Shown here: positions 16,227-25,258 of the stretch, piece by piece
Numbering within the stretch: the first letter of the stretch is position 1
Layout of the letters: the number at the start of each line of letters is the position of its first letter
Source of the DNA: Catellatospora coxensis
GTDB lineage: Bacteria; Actinomycetota; Actinomycetes; Mycobacteriales; Micromonosporaceae
Direction: 5' to 3'
Assembly (NCBI RefSeq): GCF_016862635.1
Contig: NZ_BONI01000009.1
Coordinates: 62,001 to 126,000 of the forward strand
Length of the DNA stretch: 64,000 nucleotides
Translations under genes and position numbers: made by a program
Notes under the pieces: generated by a model
The model's database searches: none
What the model saw: only the letters and a program-made list of their open reading frames with translations
Told to the model about the DNA's origin: nothing

Positions 16227-19016
16227 TTGTCCGTCCACTTCGACCTGCTCGGTCCGCTGACGGTGACCCGGGACGACCGGCCGGTCCCGCTGGGCTCGAC
16301 GAAGCAGCAGCTGATCCTGGCGGCGCTGCTGCTGCGCCCGGCCGAGGCGATCAGTACCGGCGAGCTGGCGGCGATGCTGTGGGGCGACCTGCCGCCCGCG
16401 TCGGCCGCCGCCAACGTGCGCACCTACGTGCGCGGGCTGCGGCAGGCGCTGGCCGGACAGCGGCGCGCCGAGCGCCGCATCCTCACCACGCCGGGCGGCT
16501 ACCTGCTGCACGTCGAGCCGGGCGAGCGCGACGTGGACCGGTTCGACGCCGCCGCGGCCCGGGGCCGGGCGGCGCTGGCCGAGGGCGATCCCGCGGGCGC
16601 GCAGGCGGAGCTGGCCGCCGCGGTCGCGCTGTGGCGCGGTCCGGCGCTGGCCGGGTTGCCGGTGCCGCGGCTGCTCAGCGGCCGGGTCGGGCAGCTGGAG
16701 GAGCGGCGGCTGCTGGCCGAGGAGGACTATGCGGTGGCGCGGATCGCGCTCGGCGAGCCGGCCGAGGTGATCCCGCGGCTGCGTGCCCTGCTCGACCGCC
16801 ATCCGCTGCGGCAGCGGGCCTGGGCGCAGCTGATGATGTGCCTGTACCAGATCGGCGACGTCGCCGGCGCGCTCGCGGCGTACCGGCAGGCCCGGCGGGT
16901 GCTCGCGGAGCAGACCGGGATGGACCCCGGGCCGGAGCTGACCCGGATGCACGACGACGTCCTGCACCACCGCGTCGCGGGCCGGCCGGTGTCCCCCGGC
17001 GGCACGGTGCAGGCGCCGCCGCGGCAGCTGCCGCTCGTGCCGGCGGGATTCGCGGGCCGCGACGCCGAGCTGGCCCGGCTCGACGCCGGGCTGCGCCCCG
17101 GTGCGGGGCGACCGGCCGGAGTGGACATCACGGCGGTCAGCGGCATGGCCGGTGTCGGCAAGACCACCCTCGCCCTGCACTGGGCCCACCGGGTCGTCGC
17201 GCATTTCCCCGACGGCCAGCTGTACGTCAACCTGCGCGGCTACGACGACGCCGACGCCGTGTCCCCGGCCGACGCCCTGGTCGCCTTCCTGGAGGCGCTC
17301 GGCGTGCCGATCGGCCGCGTCCCGAGCAGCATCGACGCCCGGACCGGGCTGTACCGGGGCCTGCTGTCCACCCGGCGGATGCTCATCGTGCTCGACAACG
17401 CGCGCGACGCCGGCCAGGTGCGCCCGCTGCTGCCCGGCGCGGGCCGTTGCGTCGTCGTCGTGACGAGCCGGGACCAGCTCAGCGGCCTCGTCGCCGCGGA
17501 GGGGGCGCGGCCGTTGACGCTGGACGTGCTGACCGCCGAGGAGTCGACGGACCTGCTGCGCGGCCGGCTCGGCGCGGACCGGCTCGCCGCGGAACCGGCG
17601 GCCACCGCCGAGCTGATCGAGGCGACCGGCCGCCTGCCGCTAGCCCTGTCGCTGGTGGCCGCGCGGGTGGCCGCCAAACCCGCCTTCCCGCTCGGGGCCG
17701 TCGCGGCGCAGCTGCGTCCGGCCGAGGGCAGGCTGGCGGCGCTGGCCGACGGGGATGTCCGGCGGGTGTTCTCGTGGTCGCACCGTGCCCTGAGCGCGGA
17801 CGCGGCACACCTGCTGCGGCTGCTCGGCCTGCATCCAGGCCCCGACCTGACCGGCGACGCCGCTGCGGCGCTGCTCGGGCGGCCCCGGGCCGCCGCCGCG
17901 CCGCTGCTGCACGAGCTGACCCGGCTCCACCTGCTGACCGAGCATCAACCGGGGCGCTACGCGCTGCACGACCTGCTCCGCTCGTACGCGGCCGAGCTGG
18001 TCCTGGCGTCCGAACCGGCCGGCAGCCGGCATGCCGCGAGCAGCCGCCTGTACGACCACTACCTGCACAGCGCCCATCCCGCCGCGGTGCTGCTCCAGCC
18101 GACGTGGACACCGGTGGAGACCGTGCCCGCGCTGCCGGCGAACCCCCACGTGCCGGTCCGGGACCGGGCCGAGGCGGCGGCGTGGTTCTCCGCCGAGCAC
18201 CCGGTCCTGCTGCGGGTGCTGCGCCAGGCCGCCGAGACCGGCTTCGAGCGGTACGCCGGCCCGCTGGCCTGGGCGCTGGCCGCGTACCTCGCCCCGCGCG
18301 GGCTGTTCGCGGAGCAGCTCGCCGCCCAGCAGGCCGCGCTGGCCGCCGCCGAGCGCATCGGCGACCTGCCCGCGCAGGCGCTCGCGGGGCGGATGCTCGC
18401 CCGCGCGCTCATGCGACTCGGCGACCACGATGCCGCCGAACACCATGTCCAGCAGGCGCTCAAGCTGTACGAGCAGATCGGCGACCTGGACGGTCTCGCG
18501 CTGACCCTGCGGCACCTGACCGAGCACTGCACCGCGCGCGGGCGCTTGACGGAGGCGCTCGCGCACAGCGTCGAGGCACTGCGGGTGTCCCGGCTCATCG
18601 GCAGCGGCTACGCCGAGGCGCGGGCCCTGAACACCAAGGGCTACCTGCATGCCCTCAACGGCGACTACCGGCAGGCCGTCGCCGACTGCACGCAGGCGCT
18701 CGCCTGGCAGCGGCGGATGGCCGACCGGGTGGGCCAGGCGGCGACGCTGGACAGCCTCGGTTTCGCCCACCACCGGCTCGGCGACCTGGCCCAGGCGGTG
18801 ACGTGCTACGAGCAGTCCGTCGAGCGTTTCCGGGAGTCCGCGAACCGCTATCACGAGGCGGAGACGCTGACCCGGCTCGGCGAGGCGTACGAGCAGCTGG
18901 CGGACCTGCCCGCGGCCGCCGAGGCGTGGCAGCGGGCGAAGCGCATCTACGAGGACCTGGGCGACCCGGCGGCCGACGCGGCCCGGCAGCGCCTGGCCCG
19001 CGTGCTCTCCGCCTGA
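16227..19016 (+). CDS. AfsR/SARP-family transcriptional regulator (BTAD, NB-ARC, TPR)
   Basis: 929 residues in the AfsR order. An OmpR-like winged helix comes first (FDLLGPLTVTRDDRPVPLGS, then TGELAAMLWGD). A BTAD bacterial activator domain follows at about 95-245 (DVDRFDAAAARGRAAL; HPLRQRAWAQLMMCLYQIGD). The NB-ARC ATPase has a P-loop GMAGVGKTTLALHWA near residue 306 and a LLIVLDNARD-type Walker B. Tetratricopeptide repeats run from about 690 to the end. Members activate secondary-metabolism or developmental genes; no biosynthetic cluster is visible here, so the target is unknown. The TTG 16227 start follows a GAGG-rich site. The 3' end overlaps the convergent gene by 70 bases. Confidence 0.9.
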   Translation: MSVHFDLLGPLTVTRDDRPVPLGSTKQQLILAALLLRPAEAISTGELAAMLWGDLPPASAAANVRTYVRGLRQALAGQRRAERRILTTPGGYLLHVEPGERDVDRFDAAAARGRAALAEGDPAGAQAELAAAVALWRGPALAGLPVPRLLSGRVGQLEERRLLAEEDYAVARIALGEPAEVIPRLRALLDRHPLRQRAWAQLMMCLYQIGDVAGALAAYRQARRVLAEQTGMDPGPELTRMHDDVLHHRVAGRPVSPGGTVQAPPRQLPLVPAGFAGRDAELARLDAGLRPGAGRPAGVDITAVSGMAGVGKTTLALHWAHRVVAHFPDGQLYVNLRGYDDADAVSPADALVAFLEALGVPIGRVPSSIDARTGLYRGLLSTRRMLIVLDNARDAGQVRPLLPGAGRCVVVVTSRDQLSGLVAAEGARPLTLDVLTAEESTDLLRGRLGADRLAAEPAATAELIEATGRLPLALSLVAARVAAKPAFPLGAVAAQLRPAEGRLAALADGDVRRVFSWSHRALSADAAHLLRLLGLHPGPDLTGDAAAALLGRPRAAAAPLLHELTRLHLLTEHQPGRYALHDLLRSYAAELVLASEPAGSRHAASSRLYDHYLHSAHPAAVLLQPTWTPVETVPALPANPHVPVRDRAEAAAWFSAEHPVLLRVLRQAAETGFERYAGPLAWALAAYLAPRGLFAEQLAAQQAALAAAERIGDLPAQALAGRMLARALMRLGDHDAAEHHVQQALKLYEQIGDLDGLALTLRHLTEHCTARGRLTEALAHSVEALRVSRLIGSGYAEARALNTKGYLHALNGDYRQAVADCTQALAWQRRMADRVGQAATLDSLGFAHHRLGDLAQAVTCYEQSVERFRESANRYHEAETLTRLGEAYEQLADLPAAAEAWQRAKRIYEDLGDPAADAARQRLARVLSA

Positions 19017-20077
19017 CGACGCGCTCTTCCGCGCGCGGACCAGCAGTGACCGCTCGACGTCGCCCGGAGCGCGGTCGTCACTTCGGGCCGCAGCGCCAGC
19101 ACCGCGAGGACCGCCCGGTGGTCCGTGCCCGGCACGGTCTGCTCGCCGACGCGGACGCCGATCAGGCCGGGGCCGTGCAGCACGTGGTCGAGCTGCACCA
19201 GGGGCGGTACGAGGGTCTTGCCGACCGGCCAGGTGCGGGCCCAGCCGCGGCCCAGTTCGGCGTGGGTGTCGACCAGGCCCGCCGCGAGCAGGTCGCGCAT
19301 CGGCGCGTGGTCGAGCGTGGCGTTGAAGTCGCCCAGGAACACGGTGTCCGGGCCGCTGTCGCGGGCGACGGCGGCGAGCGCGGCCATGTCCCGGGTCCAG
19401 CGTTCCGGGTCGCCGACCGGGTAGTACGTGTGCACGGCCACCAGGCGTACGGTGCGCCCGCCGACGGTCACCTCCGCGGTGGTCTGCGGCCATGCGGTGT
19501 CGGCGTGCAGGGGCCCGCCGCGGGTCAGCGGGGTCCGCGAGTAGATCGAGGTGTCGTACTCGGGGCGCAGCTCGTGGTAGGGCAGCAGGTCGTCGAGGCC
19601 GGCTTCGGTGAGCGCGGCGATCCCGGCCGTCGGCAGCTGCTGCACGGCCAGCACGTCGATCCGCTCGTCCCGGACCAGCCGGACGAGAGTCCGCGGGTCC
19701 GCCGCGCCGACGTCGGCGTTGACGGTGGCCACCCGCAGTTCGGCGGCCGCCGCCGGGATCTGCCACCGGTCGGGTGTGAACCGGGGCGCCAGCACCACGA
19801 TCTGCGCGGCCACCAGCACGGCGGCGGCGGTCACCGCCCAGCGCGAGCGCAGCGCGGGCACGGCGAGCGACACGGCCAGCCCGAGCACGCTGAGCACGGC
19901 CGCGTACGGCAGGAGGACCACCGGCACCGCGAGCGGGGTGCCGGCGTCCGACCCGGTGAGGCGCACGACGAGCAGCGCGGACGAGACGGCCAGACCGAGG
20001 CCGAGCGCGCAGCGGGACAGCAGCACGGGCAGCCGCCCACGCCGGGCGGCTGCGGGTGCGGCGTCGACGGCGGTCAT
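18947..20077 (-). CDS. Membrane-anchored endonuclease/exonuclease/phosphatase-family protein
   Basis: 376 residues. Three membrane segments occupy residues 15-95, followed by an EEP catalytic domain: LRVATVNADVGAADP, IDVLAVQQLPT, FLGDFNATLDH (the conserved GDFN) and GTDHRAVLA (catalytic His). Such proteins are annotated as metal-dependent hydrolases with nuclease or phosphodiesterase activity, probably facing outside the membrane. The last 45 residues are a basic, low-complexity tail; its final 23 codons lie antisense to the end of the AfsR-like gene, suggesting that an original stop was lost. It starts 45 bases after cydB on the same strand and may share its transcript. Confidence 0.82.
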   Translation of the reverse strand: MTAVDAAPAAARRGRLPVLLSRCALGLGLAVSSALLVVRLTGSDAGTPLAVPVVLLPYAAVLSVLGLAVSLAVPALRSRWAVTAAAVLVAAQIVVLAPRFTPDRWQIPAAAAELRVATVNADVGAADPRTLVRLVRDERIDVLAVQQLPTAGIAALTEAGLDDLLPYHELRPEYDTSIYSRTPLTRGGPLHADTAWPQTTAEVTVGGRTVRLVAVHTYYPVGDPERWTRDMAALAAVARDSGPDTVFLGDFNATLDHAPMRDLLAAGLVDTHAELGRGWARTWPVGKTLVPPLVQLDHVLHGPGLIGVRVGEQTVPGTDHRAVLAVLALRPEVTTALRATSSGHCWSARGRARRQAESTRARRCRAASAAGSPRSS

Positions 20078-20122
20078 CTCTCCTCCCAGGGCCGGGGCCT
20101 GGCGAGCGTACCGCCTTGATCG

Positions 20123-21124
20123 TCAGTCGTCGGTGACGTCGGCGGCGGTGACCCGCTGCCGGAAGACGTGATAGGTCCAGGCCTGGTACAGGATGACCAC
20201 CGGCAGCATGACGACGAGCACGACCGTCATCACCTTGAGCGCGTACGAGCCGGACGCGGTGTTGGCGAGGGTGAGGTCGTTGGCCGCGCCCATGGTGGAG
20301 ACCATGACCCGCGGGTACAGGTTGGTGAAGATGACCAGCACGCTGGTGGCCATGGCGAAGGTGGTGGCGGTGAACGCCCAGCCCTCCTTGCCGTCGCCGG
20401 CCAGCCAGGCGGCGGCGAGCACGGCCAGCACCGCGGCGATCTCGATGACGTTGGGGAAGAAGCCCTTGCCCGAGATCACGTGGGACCAGGTGATGTAGAC
20501 CAGCACCGCCAGCGCGGTGACCGGGGCGAGCCGGCGGGTGAGGCGGGTCGCGCGTTCGCGCACGTCGGCGGTGGTCTTCAGGGCCAGGAACGTGGCCCCG
20601 TGCAGCGCGCACAGCAGCACGAAGGTGAGGCCGACGAACAGCGAGTACGGCGGCAGCAGGTCGGCGAACGTGCCCGCGAACTCCTGGTCCGCGCCGATCG
20701 GCAGGCCGTGCAGGAGGTCGCCGAGCCCGACGCCGAGCAGGAACGGGGCGACCACGCTGCCCACGGTGAGCAGCGTGCTCCAGGTGCGCCGCCAGCGCGG
20801 GTGCTTGTCCTTGTCGCGGTACTCGAAGGACATGCCGCGCACGATGAGCGCGGCGAGCACCAGCACCAGGGCGAGGTAGAGGCTGGAGAACATGGTGGCG
20901 TACCAGCCGGGGAAGGCGGCGAACATGGCCGCGCCGGCGACGACGAGCCAGACCTCGTTGCCGTCCCACAGCGGCCCGATCGAGCTGACCGCCATGCGCC
21001 GCCCGGCGTCGTCACGCCCGACGACCCCGTGCAGCATGCCGACCCCGAAGTCGAATCCCTCCAGAATGAAGAAGCCCGTCCACAGCACGGCGACGGCGAT
21101 GAACCACAGGTCGGCGAGTGACAT
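20123..21124 (-). CDS. cydB: Cytochrome bd oxidase subunit II
   Basis: 333 residues with about nine membrane segments. It carries the subunit II signatures: the start LADLWFIAVAVLWTGFFILE followed by GFDFGVGM, then GPLWDGNEVWLVVAGAAMFAAFP. With CydA it forms the quinol-oxidising cytochrome bd complex, a high-affinity terminal oxidase used at low oxygen or under respiratory stress. It lies 7 bases after cydA, so the pair is one operon. The cydDC assembly transporter genes that often follow are absent here. Confidence 0.95.
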   Translation of the reverse strand: MSLADLWFIAVAVLWTGFFILEGFDFGVGMLHGVVGRDDAGRRMAVSSIGPLWDGNEVWLVVAGAAMFAAFPGWYATMFSSLYLALVLVLAALIVRGMSFEYRDKDKHPRWRRTWSTLLTVGSVVAPFLLGVGLGDLLHGLPIGADQEFAGTFADLLPPYSLFVGLTFVLLCALHGATFLALKTTADVRERATRLTRRLAPVTALAVLVYITWSHVISGKGFFPNVIEIAAVLAVLAAAWLAGDGKEGWAFTATTFAMATSVLVIFTNLYPRVMVSTMGAANDLTLANTASGSYALKVMTVVLVVMLPVVILYQAWTYHVFRQRVTAADVTDD

Positions 21125-21131
21125 GGCGGCC

Positions 21132-22523
21132 TCAGCGGGAGAAGGTCGGCTCGGGCGCGGGGACGTCGTCGGCGGGCACGGTCGGCGGCGGGGCCTTGCG
21201 GGCGTAGCGCAGCATCAGCACCAGCCAGACGACGGTCAGCGCGTTGTAGAGCAGGAAGAAGACGGTCAGGCTGATCGCGACCGTGGTGGCGCTGATCGAC
21301 GGTGACACGCCGTTCTGGGTCAGCATGAGGCCCTGCACGATCCAGGGCTGGCGGCCGTTCTCGGTCAGCAGCCAGCCGGCGGTGTTCATCAGGACCGGCA
21401 GGACCGCGGCCCAGGCGGCGAACGCGAGGAACCGGCGCGCGGTCTCCAGGTGTTTGCGCCGCATCACCCACAGTCCCCACAGCGACAGCAGGAAGGTCAC
21501 CACCGCGGTGTACGCCATCACCCGCATGGCCCAGTACTGGATGAAGACGTTGGGCACGTAGTCGCCGGGGCCGTACTGCTGCTGGTACTGAGCGTTGATC
21601 TCGTTGAGCCCGACGACCTGGCCGTTCCAGTGGTTGGTGGCGAGCAGCGACAGCACGTGCGGCACTTCGATGATCTTCGTGGGGGTCTGGTCCTGCTTGC
21701 CGCCGCCGATCTGGATGATCGAGAACGAGCACGGCTGGCAGGTCTCCCACTGCGCCTCGGCGGCGGCGATCTTCATCGGCTGGTACTTGGCCTCGACGAC
21801 GCCGAGCTCGCTGCCGACGAACATCGCGAAGATCATCGTCGGCGCCAGGATGATCAGCGACAGCTTGGCCGTGGGGGCGAAGACCTCGGGGTGGGACTTG
21901 CGGCGCAGGTGCCAGGCCGACACGGCGAGCATGAGGGCGCAGCCGGTGGCCGTCGCGGCGAGCAGCACGTGGGCGTACCCCCACAGGAACACCGGGTTGG
22001 TCATCACCGCCCAGATGTCGTTGAGCTGCGGACGGCCGGTCGTCGGGTTGATCTCGTAGCCGACCGGGTGCTGCATCCACGAGTTCGCGGCCATGATGAA
22101 CGCCGCCGACCCGGCGGCGCCCAGCGCCACCAGCCAGATCGCGGCGAGATGGATCCGGGGCGACAGCTTGCCCCAGCCGAAGATCCACAGACCGAGGAAG
22201 GTCGACTCCAGGAAGAACGCGGCCAGGCCCTCCATCGCCAGCGGCGCGCCGAACACGTCGCCGACCATCCGGGAGTACGCCGACCAGTCCATGCCGAACT
22301 GGAACTCCTGGACCAGGCCGGTGACCACGCCGACGGCGACGTTGATCACCAGCAGCACGCCGAAGAACTTCGTGGCCCGCAGGTACTCGTCGCGGCCGGT
22401 GCGGTGCCAGACGGTCTGCAGGATCGCGGTGAGAAAGCCCAGCCCGATGGTGATCGGCACGAAGATGAAGTGGTAGATCGACGTCATCGCGAACTGAATC
22501 CGGGCCAGATCTACGTTCGACAT
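21132..22523 (-). CDS. cydA: Cytochrome bd oxidase subunit I
   Basis: 463 residues, the usual length for the short-Q-loop type. The N-terminus LARIQFAMTSIYHFIFVPIT carries the heme b595 ligand His18. EFQFGMDWSAYSRMVGDVFG, ANSWMQHPVG and ENGRQPWIVQGLMLTQNG (the quinol-site GRQPW motif) follow. ATG 22523 is used because a GAGGCGGG site precedes it and the family begins there; the longer GTG start at 22562 adds 13 unrelated residues. It is the first gene of the cydAB operon, and its upstream gap also holds the terminator of the DUF4832 cluster. Confidence 0.95.
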   Translation of the reverse strand: MSNVDLARIQFAMTSIYHFIFVPITIGLGFLTAILQTVWHRTGRDEYLRATKFFGVLLVINVAVGVVTGLVQEFQFGMDWSAYSRMVGDVFGAPLAMEGLAAFFLESTFLGLWIFGWGKLSPRIHLAAIWLVALGAAGSAAFIMAANSWMQHPVGYEINPTTGRPQLNDIWAVMTNPVFLWGYAHVLLAATATGCALMLAVSAWHLRRKSHPEVFAPTAKLSLIILAPTMIFAMFVGSELGVVEAKYQPMKIAAAEAQWETCQPCSFSIIQIGGGKQDQTPTKIIEVPHVLSLLATNHWNGQVVGLNEINAQYQQQYGPGDYVPNVFIQYWAMRVMAYTAVVTFLLSLWGLWVMRRKHLETARRFLAFAAWAAVLPVLMNTAGWLLTENGRQPWIVQGLMLTQNGVSPSISATTVAISLTVFFLLYNALTVVWLVLMLRYARKAPPPTVPADDVPAPEPTFSR

Positions 22524-22614
22524 GCTCGTCCCGCCTCGCCACCAGGGAGCTTTCGTGCTCATTCTGCCCAGACGGGGGGTGCGGCGAGCGTGAAACTACT
22601 AAATTGTCCGAATA

Positions 22615-22663
22615 GACGGGCCGGCCAGGCGCGCCACGGGTGCGCGTCGCCCGGCCGGCCGTC
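22615..22663 (-). terminator. Terminator hairpin after the DUF4832 cluster
   Basis: GGCCGGCC arms (22619-22626 and 22653-22660), extended by an imperfect GC-rich inner stem, lie just 3' of the last DUF4832 gene on the minus strand and upstream of cydA. Confidence 0.6.
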
Positions 22664-22670
22664 GGTCGGC

Positions 22671-25187
22671 TTACTGGAAGGTGATGTGGTCGATGGTGAC
22701 CGTGGAGTTGCCGCCGTACCAGAAGCCCATGGCCAGCTGGGACGGCGAGTTGCGGTTGATGCCGTTGGCGACCATCGGAATCTTGATGTCCTGGTAGCCC
22801 GTCGTGATCACCGGGTGCGCTCCCCCGTCGAGGGTGAAGTCGGCGAACAGCTTCGTCGACCCGCCCAGCCCGAGATTGAAGTGGTTCTGCTCGCCACCGG
22901 CCGCGCCCTTGATCCGGACGACCAGGTACGTGTACGACGACAGGTCCACGCCGACGTCCGAGCCGAACCAGCCGCAGTTGTTGTAGCGCAGGCTCAGCGC
23001 CCCGCCCGTGACCGCGCCCGAACCGCCGCCGTCGAGGAAGCAGTTGCCGCCCGTCCACTTGCCGAGGTCGTTCTGCGAGGCCGCCGGGTACGCCGGGGTG
23101 CCGTCGTAGTTGTCCAGGACCAGCCCGGTCGGCGGCTGCGGCGTCGCGTCCGTGGTCACCGGGACCGTGTTGCTCGCCGCCGACCGGTTCCCGGCCGCGT
23201 CACGCGCCTTGACCGTGTACGAGTACGCGGTCGACGCGGTCAGGCCGGTGTCGGTGTACGAGGTCCCCGCCGGGCTGCCGACCAGGGTCGCGCCCCGGAA
23301 CACCTCGTAGCCCGTCACGCCCACGTTGTCGGTGGACGCCGTCCACGACAGCGACACGGTCGTGTCGGACTTGCCCGGTGACGACAGCGCCGGCGCGCTC
23401 GGCGCGATGCAGTCGCCCGAGCAGCCCGTCGTCGTCGCCGACACGGTCGCCGACGAGCCGGACACGTTGCCCGCGGCGTCGACCGCCCGGACCGTGTACT
23501 GGTAGGTCTGCCCCGGCGAGCGGCCGGTGTCCGTGAACGAGGTCCCCGTCGGGGCGCCGACCTGCGTGCCCCCGCGGAACACCTGGTAGCCGGCGACGCC
23601 CACGTTGTCCGTGGCCGCCGACCACGACAGCGACACGCTCGTGTTCGTCACCCCGGACACGGTGAGCCCGATCGGGGTCGACGGAGCCGTGCAGTCACCC
23701 GTGCAGGAGCCCACGGTGACCGCCGACGCCAGCACGTTGTAGCCCTTGGCCGCGTCCCAGGTGCCGGTGTTGGCGAGCCGGATCGAGTACTCCGGACGGG
23801 ACTGCAGCGCCGCGGTCGGGTCCGGCAGCCAGAGTGCCAGCTTGTAGTTGCCGGCGACGGCCCCGCCGGGCACGGTGACGCTGCCGGTGACGGTGCTCGC
23901 GCCGGCCAGCCAGCTGCGGGCGTCGACGCCGGTCAGCGGCAGGTTGTAGCGGTTGCTGCCGCTGTCGAGCACCAGGTACGCGGTGCGCTGCTTGATCAGC
24001 CCAGACCAGCCGTCGTTGCTGAGGTGCGCGGACAGGCCCAGGCTGCCGCCGGGGGCGACGGTGGTCGGGAAGGTGGCGTCGAGCAGGCGCAGGCGATACC
24101 CCATCTTGCGCTTGATGCGGGTGAAGCAGGTCTCGGCCGGGTCGCTGCCGGAGGCGGCGAGGTTGGCGGCCTTCCACTTGTCGGTGTTGACGGCCGCGTA
24201 GTCCTCGTTGATCTCGGTGAAGTTGAGCTTGTTCATCTCGGTCTGCGCGTTGACGCAGGCGGCGTCGTTGTAGCCGTCGGCGCCGCAGGTCTCCCCGCCG
24301 ACCATCTTGTTGAACCCGGTCGAGGTGGCCAGGTCGTACATCCACTGCTTCTTCTGCTCGATGTAGTACCAGCCCATCCAGGACGGGTTGTCGTAGGTGC
24401 CCATGTCGTTGGCGTCGGCCAGGAAGCAGTCGTTGTGGAAGCTGATCCGGTCCTTCTGCGCCTGGGTCAGCCCGCAGCCCTCGGGCACGACGCAGGAGGT
24501 CGGGTCGACCATCTCCTTGACGTAGATCGGGTAGCGCAACGCCAGGGGGATGCTCGCCGGGGTGGTGTCGGCGATCTTCTTGACGATGCGGTACCGGGCC
24601 GGGGCCTCCTCGACCGAGGACGGGTTGGTCAGGGTGCCGGTGTGCCACTCGCCCCACGCGCCGAGGTAGCCCGTCTCCAGGTGCAGCACGACGTCGGCGT
24701 TCGCGGTGATCACGGCGTTGATCTGGGCGATGTGGGCGAGGATCTGCGACTCGGCGACGCTGGCGTAGCCGTCCCAGGTGTACGCGGGCCGCAGCACGAT
24801 CTTCATCCCGGCGGTGCGGACCGCGGCCAGGCCGGAGGCGAGGTTGTCGAGCAGCGCCTGCGGCAGGGCCTGGGTCTTGTACTTGTCGAGGTGCACGTAG
24901 CTGTGCACCAGGGTGTTGCCGTTGGCCTTGGCGCGGGCGAAGGTCCGGTCGAGCAGGTCCGGGTTGAAGCCGGGGATGGTGGCGGCGTTGACGTAGTCGT
25001 TGACCGCCGGGTCGTTGATGATCTCGTAGCGGTTGTGGTAACCACGCTCCGGGTTGGCGAACGCGGTGGCCAGGTCGGCCTGGTAGGTGACGGTCGCGGC
25101 CTGGGCCGGCGTGGCACCGATCGCCACGGCGGCCACGGTGGCCAGTAACGTTGTCGCGGTGAACATCCGCATGAAGCGGGTGGGCAT
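22671..25187 (-). CDS. Secreted DUF4874/DUF4832 protein with two FN3 domains and a C-terminal carbohydrate-binding-like module
   Basis: 838 residues; signal peptide to about residue 31 (AAVAIGATPAQA). Residues 40-330 form a TIM-barrel-like DUF4874 region starting FANPERGYHNRYE, with YLGAWGEWH (Glu180), LALRYP, FHNDCF (His251, Asp253) and VGGET (Glu299). A DUF4832 beta-domain follows, then two FN3 domains (SVSLSWSAATDNVGVAGYQV; VSLSWTASTDNVGVTGYEV) and a 150-residue module (LDNYDGTPAYP; LGKWTGGNCFLDGGG) nearly identical to that of the next paralogue. Barrel, Glu positions and accessory modules suggest an extracellular glycoside hydrolase, but no activity is known. ATG 25187 follows AGGAAGG. 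Last of four tandem paralogues. Confidence 0.85.
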   Translation of the reverse strand: MPTRFMRMFTATTLLATVAAVAIGATPAQAATVTYQADLATAFANPERGYHNRYEIINDPAVNDYVNAATIPGFNPDLLDRTFARAKANGNTLVHSYVHLDKYKTQALPQALLDNLASGLAAVRTAGMKIVLRPAYTWDGYASVAESQILAHIAQINAVITANADVVLHLETGYLGAWGEWHTGTLTNPSSVEEAPARYRIVKKIADTTPASIPLALRYPIYVKEMVDPTSCVVPEGCGLTQAQKDRISFHNDCFLADANDMGTYDNPSWMGWYYIEQKKQWMYDLATSTGFNKMVGGETCGADGYNDAACVNAQTEMNKLNFTEINEDYAAVNTDKWKAANLAASGSDPAETCFTRIKRKMGYRLRLLDATFPTTVAPGGSLGLSAHLSNDGWSGLIKQRTAYLVLDSGSNRYNLPLTGVDARSWLAGASTVTGSVTVPGGAVAGNYKLALWLPDPTAALQSRPEYSIRLANTGTWDAAKGYNVLASAVTVGSCTGDCTAPSTPIGLTVSGVTNTSVSLSWSAATDNVGVAGYQVFRGGTQVGAPTGTSFTDTGRSPGQTYQYTVRAVDAAGNVSGSSATVSATTTGCSGDCIAPSAPALSSPGKSDTTVSLSWTASTDNVGVTGYEVFRGATLVGSPAGTSYTDTGLTASTAYSYTVKARDAAGNRSAASNTVPVTTDATPQPPTGLVLDNYDGTPAYPAASQNDLGKWTGGNCFLDGGGSGAVTGGALSLRYNNCGWFGSDVGVDLSSYTYLVVRIKGAAGGEQNHFNLGLGGSTKLFADFTLDGGAHPVITTGYQDIKIPMVANGINRNSPSQLAMGFWYGGNSTVTIDHITFQ

Positions 25188-25215
25188 GGCAGCCTTCCTG
25201 TGCATCGGGAGGGTA

Positions 25216-25252
25216 GGCCGCCTGGCCGGGTCGGGAGCCCTGCCAGGCGGCC
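25216..25252 (-). terminator. Intergenic hairpin between DUF4832 genes
   Basis: A perfect 11-bp stem (25216-25226 with 25242-25252, 15-base loop) lies 3' of the gene at 25259-27931 and before the next start at 25187. It may terminate transcription or protect upstream mRNA. Confidence 0.55.
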
Positions 25253-25258
25253 GGGCGA

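Noticed and set aside
16227-19016. AfsR-like regulator taken as a marker of an antibiotic biosynthetic cluster
   Set aside because: No polyketide synthase, peptide synthetase, terpene or RiPP enzyme is seen within the window around it.
15887-20119. A 1410-codon plus-strand open frame over the AfsR-like gene
   Set aside because: It is low-complexity Arg/Ala/Gly/Pro sequence and conflicts with the BTAD, P-loop and TPR motifs in the true frame.
20123-22523. Incomplete cytochrome bd operon (missing cydDC)
   Set aside because: Absence from this window does not show absence from the genome; cydDC is often located elsewhere.
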